DNA of 10,021 bases from Ruminococcaceae bacterium UBA6364 (lineage in GTDB: Bacteria; Bacillota; Clostridia; Oscillospirales; Acutalibacteraceae). Both the position numbers and the translations under genes were made by a program. The DNA lies in NCBI GenBank assembly GCA_002440045.1, contig DJRI01000175.1:2964-12984 (forward strand), given 5' to 3'. The notes under the pieces were generated by a model. It was not told the DNA's origin. It did no database searches and saw nothing but the letters and a program-made list of their open reading frames with translations. Positions 6,663 through 10,021 of the stretch are shown here, piece after piece; position 1 is the first letter of the stretch; the number at the start of each line of letters is the position of its first letter.

Positions 6663-7655
6663 GGTCTTTTCCCACCCAAGGCATGGGTCGGTTATTGATT
6701 TGCCGTAAATATTGTCGCCGATTTTTTGTGCGCCGTCCTCTATGTAGCTTTCAATCATAAGACCTTTTACGAGCTTTTTAATGTCGGCATTGTGGTTTCT
6801 GCTGTAAATAACGTCTTTTGAAATACGTATCTGTTCAAGATATTTCTTGCCGGAGTTTGCGTGGTTGCAGTCGATTATAACCGCAGGATTTTTAAGCGGC
6901 GTTTTTTCATATGCTTCGCAAAGTCTTAAAATATCTTCGTAATGATAGTTTGAGATGTTGTGACCGCTGCCGTCCGTAAAGCCGCGCAAAATAGCGTGGG
7001 CGTACTCGTTGCCGTCGCTTTCAACCTCCCACCCGCGATAAATGAACGTGTGCTTGTGCTGAGCCGCGGTTATTGCGTTCATCATAACCGAAATATCGCC
7101 GCCCGTGGGGTTCTTCATTCCTACGGGGACTTCAAGTCCGCTTGAAGTCAGGCGGTGCTGTTGATTTTCGACCGAGCGCGCACCGACAGCAACATAAGAA
7201 AGAACGTCTGAAAGATACCTGTAATTGTCGGGGTAAAGCATTTCGTCTGCACACGAAAAGCCGTAGTCCCTGAGAGCGCACATATGAAGGTCGCGTATTG
7301 CGATTATGCCCTTTAGCATATCGGGGCTGTGCAAAGGATTCGGCTGATGAAGCATACCCTTGTAGCCGTCGCCCGTGGTGCGCGGCTTGTTCGTGTAAAT
7401 TCGCGGAACTATCACAATCTTATCGCTCACCTTTTCCTGCAAAAGGCGCATGCGCGAAATATAGTCGAGAACAGGCTCTTTTGAGTCAGCCGAGCAAGGC
7501 CCTATCACAAGCAAAAACTTGTCAGAGCACCCCGCAAATATATCCTTGATTGCCGCGTCGTTTTTCATTTTTTGACTGTGCATTTCGGCAGTTAACGGAA
7601 ATTCCTCTTTAATGTCAACGGGAATGGGCAATTTTCTTTTAAAATTCATACTCAT
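6627..7655 (-). CDS. aroF: 3-deoxy-7-phosphoheptulonate (DAHP) synthase, class I
   Basis: Condenses phosphoenolpyruvate and erythrose 4-phosphate to DAHP, the first step of the shikimate pathway. The 342 residues match the class I AroF/G/H family (E. coli AroG 350). Metal ligands by comparison are Cys54 in GPCS (52-55), His265 in DCNHANS (262-268), Glu302 in IES and Asp323. Substrate-binding motifs include NKPRTT (89-94) with Lys90, the GARSVENQQHR segment (158-168) and VGMKNPTGG (178-186). ATG at 7653-7655 is preceded by GAGGTG at a 6-nt spacing, overlapping the aroA stop; a second ATG two codons later is less well placed. It is the last gene of the aro operon, 3 bp behind aroA, so translation is probably coupled. 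Which aromatic amino acid inhibits it cannot be read from the sequence; the symbol aroF is a family label, not a claim about feedback type. Confidence 0.94.
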   Translation of the reverse strand: MSMNFKRKLPIPVDIKEEFPLTAEMHSQKMKNDAAIKDIFAGCSDKFLLVIGPCSADSKEPVLDYISRMRLLQEKVSDKIVIVPRIYTNKPRTTGDGYKGMLHQPNPLHSPDMLKGIIAIRDLHMCALRDYGFSCADEMLYPDNYRYLSDVLSYVAVGARSVENQQHRLTSSGLEVPVGMKNPTGGDISVMMNAITAAQHKHTFIYRGWEVESDGNEYAHAILRGFTDGSGHNISNYHYEDILRLCEAYEKTPLKNPAVIIDCNHANSGKKYLEQIRISKDVIYSRNHNADIKKLVKGLMIESYIEDGAQKIGDNIYGKSITDPCLGWEKTERLIYELADEL

Positions 7656-7658
7656 AAT

Positions 7659-8852
7659 TTACACCTCGCAAATCTCGGCTTTCGCGCCGAGCTTTTTTAT
7701 ATCATTCAAAAATTCGGGATAGCTTTTATTAACGGCTTCAAAGCCAGAAATACTACCGCCGAAGCTAATGCAGAGCACCGAAAGAGCCATGGCTATTCTG
7801 TGGTCGTTGTGACTGCAAAGTTCTGCTTTCGGAGCTTTAAGCTTCGATTTTTTTACGATAATTTCATCGTCGAGAACGGTAACGCCGGCAGAAAACTTCA
7901 AAAGCTCTTCTTTCATGGCTTCTCCCCTGTCGCTCTCTTTGATTTTAAGCCGCTTTGTACCTTTAAGCACACAGCCGCCGAGAGAAGCCGCGACCGCAAG
8001 CAAAACGGGTGCCAAATCGGGGCAATCGGTAATATCAAGCGTAGGACAGCCGTTTTTAAGCTTTTCAAAATATTCTTTATATACTCTGTCGCCCTGAAGC
8101 GTGTCAGAAGAAAGCCCTAAAACACCGACCTTTCCGCCGAAGCAGTTAAAAGCGTCAAGAAATGCGGCGTTTGACTCGTCGCCTTCTACTCTAAAATCTT
8201 TAGGCGTGTATTTTTGTGAAGCGCCGACGGAAAACCGCCCGTAGCCGTAATTTTCGGCTTCAACGCCGAAGCTTTTCATAACGCTTAAAGTAATATCAAC
8301 ATATGGCTTACTTTGAAGCGGACTTGAAAGAAGAACTTCGCCGCCGCATTCAAAAAGCGGCATTGAGAGCAAAAGCCCCGTAACAAACTGACTGCTGATG
8401 TCGCCCGGAAGCGTACATTTTCCGCCGCGAAAACCGCCTGTAACGGTTATTTTTTCGCCGTCTTTTTCTATATTGAATTTATCCTCATACGCGCTCAAAG
8501 GGCGTTCAGAAAGCCTGCCGGAGGTTATAAAGACCGATTTTTTGCAAAGAGCCGCCGCAACGGGAATCAAAAATCTTAGAGTGCTGCCGCTTTCGTTACA
8601 AAAAAGCTCGGCGCTTTCAGGCGGATTTTCAATGCCGCGAACAAGCGCGCTGCTACCCGTAATTTCGATTTTTGCGCCGAGCGCTCTTAAACACCCGACG
8701 GTTGCGTTAATATCGTCCGAAAGCGAAATATTATTAATAACGCTTTCGCCTTTTGAAAGCGCCGCGGCAATGAGCGCACGGTGGCAAACGCTTTTTGAAG
8801 GCGGTGCCGAAACCTCGCCATTTAAAACGGATGGCTCAAATTTTACAACCAT
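7659..8852 (-). CDS. aroA: 5-enolpyruvylshikimate-3-phosphate (EPSP) synthase
   Basis: Transfers the enolpyruvyl group of phosphoenolpyruvate to shikimate 3-phosphate, the sixth step to chorismate. At 397 residues it is about 30 shorter than E. coli AroA, partly because the segment after RPLSAY (117-122) lacks several residues found in relatives. Family motifs are all present: PPSKSVCHRA (17-26), ESGSTLRFL (87-95), SERP (115-118), DISSQF (151-156), GDESNAAFLD (224-233), DCPDLAPVL (276-284) with the catalytic Asp, RLKIKESDR (301-309) and NDHRIAMAL (349-357). The ATG at 8850-8852 lies inside the end of aroQ, a 17-bp overlap, with AAGGAA 8 nt upstream (complement of 8861-8866). The aroF stop-start junction follows after 3 bp. 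Glyphosate sensitivity class cannot be settled by eye. Confidence 0.96.
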   Translation of the reverse strand: MVVKFEPSVLNGEVSAPPSKSVCHRALIAAALSKGESVINNISLSDDINATVGCLRALGAKIEITGSSALVRGIENPPESAELFCNESGSTLRFLIPVAAALCKKSVFITSGRLSERPLSAYEDKFNIEKDGEKITVTGGFRGGKCTLPGDISSQFVTGLLLSMPLFECGGEVLLSSPLQSKPYVDITLSVMKSFGVEAENYGYGRFSVGASQKYTPKDFRVEGDESNAAFLDAFNCFGGKVGVLGLSSDTLQGDRVYKEYFEKLKNGCPTLDITDCPDLAPVLLAVAASLGGCVLKGTKRLKIKESDRGEAMKEELLKFSAGVTVLDDEIIVKKSKLKAPKAELCSHNDHRIAMALSVLCISFGGSISGFEAVNKSYPEFLNDIKKLGAKAEICEV

Positions 8853-9282
8853 TTTCTTTATTCCTTAATAGTAAATCTATAGCGTCGGTGTAGCCTTTAA
8901 AGCCCCTGCCTTTTATTACAACCTCGGCATAAAGGCTTACAAAGCTTTTTTGCCTGAAGCCCTCGCGCGAGTCAACATCGGAAATGTGAACCTCTGCCGT
9001 GGGGATTCCCACACTTTTAAGCGCGTCGAGAATCGCAACGCTTGTATGCGTATAAGCGGCGGGATTAATTACAATCGCATCAAATTTTTGAAAGGCATTT
9101 TGAATTTCATCGACGATTGCGCCTTCGTGGTTAGACTGAAAAAAGCTGACGTCTACGCCCTTTTCTTTACAGTGGGCTTCAATATATTCCAAAAGCTGTG
9201 AATATGTGTTTTTGCCGTAAATATCAGGTTCGCGAATGCCGAGCATATTAATGTTCGGACCGTTAATCACAAGTATCTTCAT
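8836..9282 (-). CDS. aroQ: 3-dehydroquinate dehydratase, type II
   Basis: Dehydrates 3-dehydroquinate to 3-dehydroshikimate, the third step of the shikimate pathway, usually as a dodecamer in the cytosol. The 148-residue length is typical. Visible features are NGPNINMLG (7-15), Arg17 and catalytic Tyr22 in REPDIYG (17-23), SNHEGAI (50-56), NPAAYTHTS (73-81) with the conserved Asn and His79, VHIS (98-101) with His99, and REGFRQKS (106-113). The frame is open upstream to an ATG at 9447, but the family start MKILVINGPN and GGAG 7 nt before the ATG at 9282 (complement of 9290-9293) show that 9282 is the true start. It overlaps the upstream aroE-aroK gene by 20 bp and aroA by 17 bp, pointing to translational coupling. 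Confidence 0.96.
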   Translation of the reverse strand: MKILVINGPNINMLGIREPDIYGKNTYSQLLEYIEAHCKEKGVDVSFFQSNHEGAIVDEIQNAFQKFDAIVINPAAYTHTSVAILDALKSVGIPTAEVHISDVDSREGFRQKSFVSLYAEVVIKGRGFKGYTDAIDLLLRNKENGCKI

Positions 9283-10021
9283 AAAAATTCTCCGTAATTC
9301 TAAGCGCCGTAAGCTTCGGCGAAGAAAAGTCGTTAATAATTCTGTCGCTGTTTTCAACATACAGCTCAAACCGCTCTTCAAAGCGCTTTTTAAGGTCCTC
9401 TTCGGTGCTCGCAAGCGGTCTGTCGCCCGTCGGCAAAATATCGTCAAACGGTCTGTTCAAAAAGAAAACAAGACCGTTTTCTTTAAGCACGTCTATGTTG
9501 CGCCCGTCAAGAATCGCGCCGCCGCCCGTTGCTATAACCGAATTGCCGCGCTTCGCCGCTTCAAAAATCACCTCGCGCTCAAGCGAGCGAAAATAATCTT
9601 CGCCGTAAAGCCCGAAAATATCGCTTATGGGCATATTGGCCTTTTTCAAAATCAGGTCATCGGTGTCAATAAAGGTTTTGCCCGTCATTTCGTGAACGAG
9701 CTTGCCCGCAGTGGTTTTGCCGCTTCCCGGCATACCGGTAAGTATTATATTTTCTTTTTCCTTAAAAAGCTTTTTATAAATGTCGTCACAAATGCTTTCG
9801 TCAAGCTTTTCGTCTAAAAAGTGCTCTGCCGCAAAAACGGCCTGCGACACGAGCATATAAAGCCCGCCCGCGGCTTTTATTCCGCATTTTTTCGCATCAA
9901 CAACAAGCTTTGTGCGAAGCGGATTATAAACTGCGTCAAACACCGCTTCAAGCGAACGAAACGCCGAAACGTCAATCGGCGAAGCGTATATTTCGGGATA
10001 CATCCCAACGGGCGTGGTGTT
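9263..10021 (-). CDS. aroE/aroK: Shikimate dehydrogenase-shikimate kinase fusion (C-terminal 252 residues)
   Basis: Bifunctional enzyme for two consecutive steps: NADPH-dependent reduction of 3-dehydroshikimate, then ATP-dependent phosphorylation of shikimate. The 5' end lies off the right edge. The visible protein starts with NTTPVGMYPE, the conserved AroE segment, followed by AVFDAVYNPL (26-35) and GGLYMLVSQA (52-61), the C-terminal end of AroE. A linker of about 15 residues rich in Asp, Glu and Lys leads into a complete shikimate kinase (about 90-252): Walker A GMPGSGKTT (96-104, Lys102), DTDD (119-122) for Mg2+/shikimate, YFR with Arg145, GGGAIL (166-171), GDRPLA (199-204) with the lid arginine, and RFELY near 217. 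There is no stop or likely internal start between the domains (the ATG of GMPGSGK is inside Walker A), so this is a real fusion. It ends within aroQ, overlapping by 20 bp. Confidence 0.93.
   Translation of the reverse strand, partial: NTTPVGMYPEIYASPIDVSAFRSLEAVFDAVYNPLRTKLVVDAKKCGIKAAGGLYMLVSQAVFAAEHFLDEKLDESICDDIYKKLFKEKENIILTGMPGSGKTTAGKLVHEMTGKTFIDTDDLILKKANMPISDIFGLYGEDYFRSLEREVIFEAAKRGNSVIATGGGAILDGRNIDVLKENGLVFFLNRPFDDILPTGDRPLASTEEDLKKRFEERFELYVENSDRIINDFSSPKLTALRITENFYEDTCD

Noticed and set aside
8398..8868. 156-codon plus-strand ORF opposite aroA
   Set aside because: aroA is certain from its motifs; the opposite frame has no recognisable domain and is explained by GC-biased codon positions.
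9283..9447. 55-codon N-terminal extension of aroQ starting at 9447
   Set aside because: It lies wholly within the shikimate kinase coding region in another frame, shows no family similarity, and the family start at 9282 has its own ribosome binding site.
9236..9817. 193-codon plus-strand ORF opposite the aroE-aroK fusion
   Set aside because: Lys/Arg/Phe-rich translation with no domain, fully antisense to the well-supported fusion.
1..10021. Mobile elements, CRISPR arrays, tRNA/rRNA or riboswitches
   Set aside because: Nearly all of the window is assigned to housekeeping genes, gaps are below 160 bp, and none holds spaced repeats, terminal inverted repeats, tRNA-like folds or a recognisable riboswitch core.

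Overview
The window looks like chromosomal DNA from a low-to-mid GC Gram-positive bacterium of the class Clostridia, probably a gut-type Oscillospiraceae/Ruminococcaceae relative. The evidence is the dnaE-pfkA gene pair, a lipoprotein with a domain resembling DUF4474 (which I know mainly from Clostridia), strong purine-rich ribosome binding sites and near-consensus sigma-A promoters. The taxon is inferred from style and content; there is no 16S or other marker gene here. I see no mobile element, tRNA, rRNA, CRISPR array or prophage gene.

Layout. (1) Positions 1-317, minus strand: start of pfkA (6-phosphofructokinase), running off the left edge, with its own promoter in the 126-bp gap behind dnaE. 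(2) 444-3938, minus: complete dnaE, the DNA polymerase III alpha subunit. (3) 3939-4093: a 155-bp divergent promoter region with an exact-consensus promoter for dnaE and an extended -10 promoter for the rightward genes. (4) 4094-6480, plus: a two-gene unit encoding a secreted lipoprotein and a cytosolic calcineurin-like phosphoesterase, closed by a hairpin terminator that should work in both directions. (5) 6627-10021, minus: a tightly packed shikimate-pathway operon read right to left: an aroE-aroK fusion (5' end off the right edge), aroQ, aroA and a class I DAHP synthase gene. The first three genes overlap by 20 and 17 bp, and the last two are 3 bp apart.

The aro operon covers five of the seven enzymes from erythrose 4-phosphate to chorismate: DAHP synthase, type II dehydroquinase, shikimate dehydrogenase, shikimate kinase and EPSP synthase. 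AroB and AroC are not in the window and may lie upstream, off the right edge. The lipoprotein/phosphoesterase unit converges on the aro operon.

Most of the window is ordinary housekeeping DNA and I see no clear new system. The points most worth a second look are a 38-bp degenerate copy of the 3' end of the DAHP synthase gene lying between that gene and its terminator, the AroE-AroK fusion, the phosphoesterase with Thr in place of the usual metal-binding Asn of motif III together with its uncharacterised lipoprotein partner, and a ribosome-binding-site-like sequence with no start codon in the lipoprotein mRNA leader. All gaps between genes are shorter than 160 bp.
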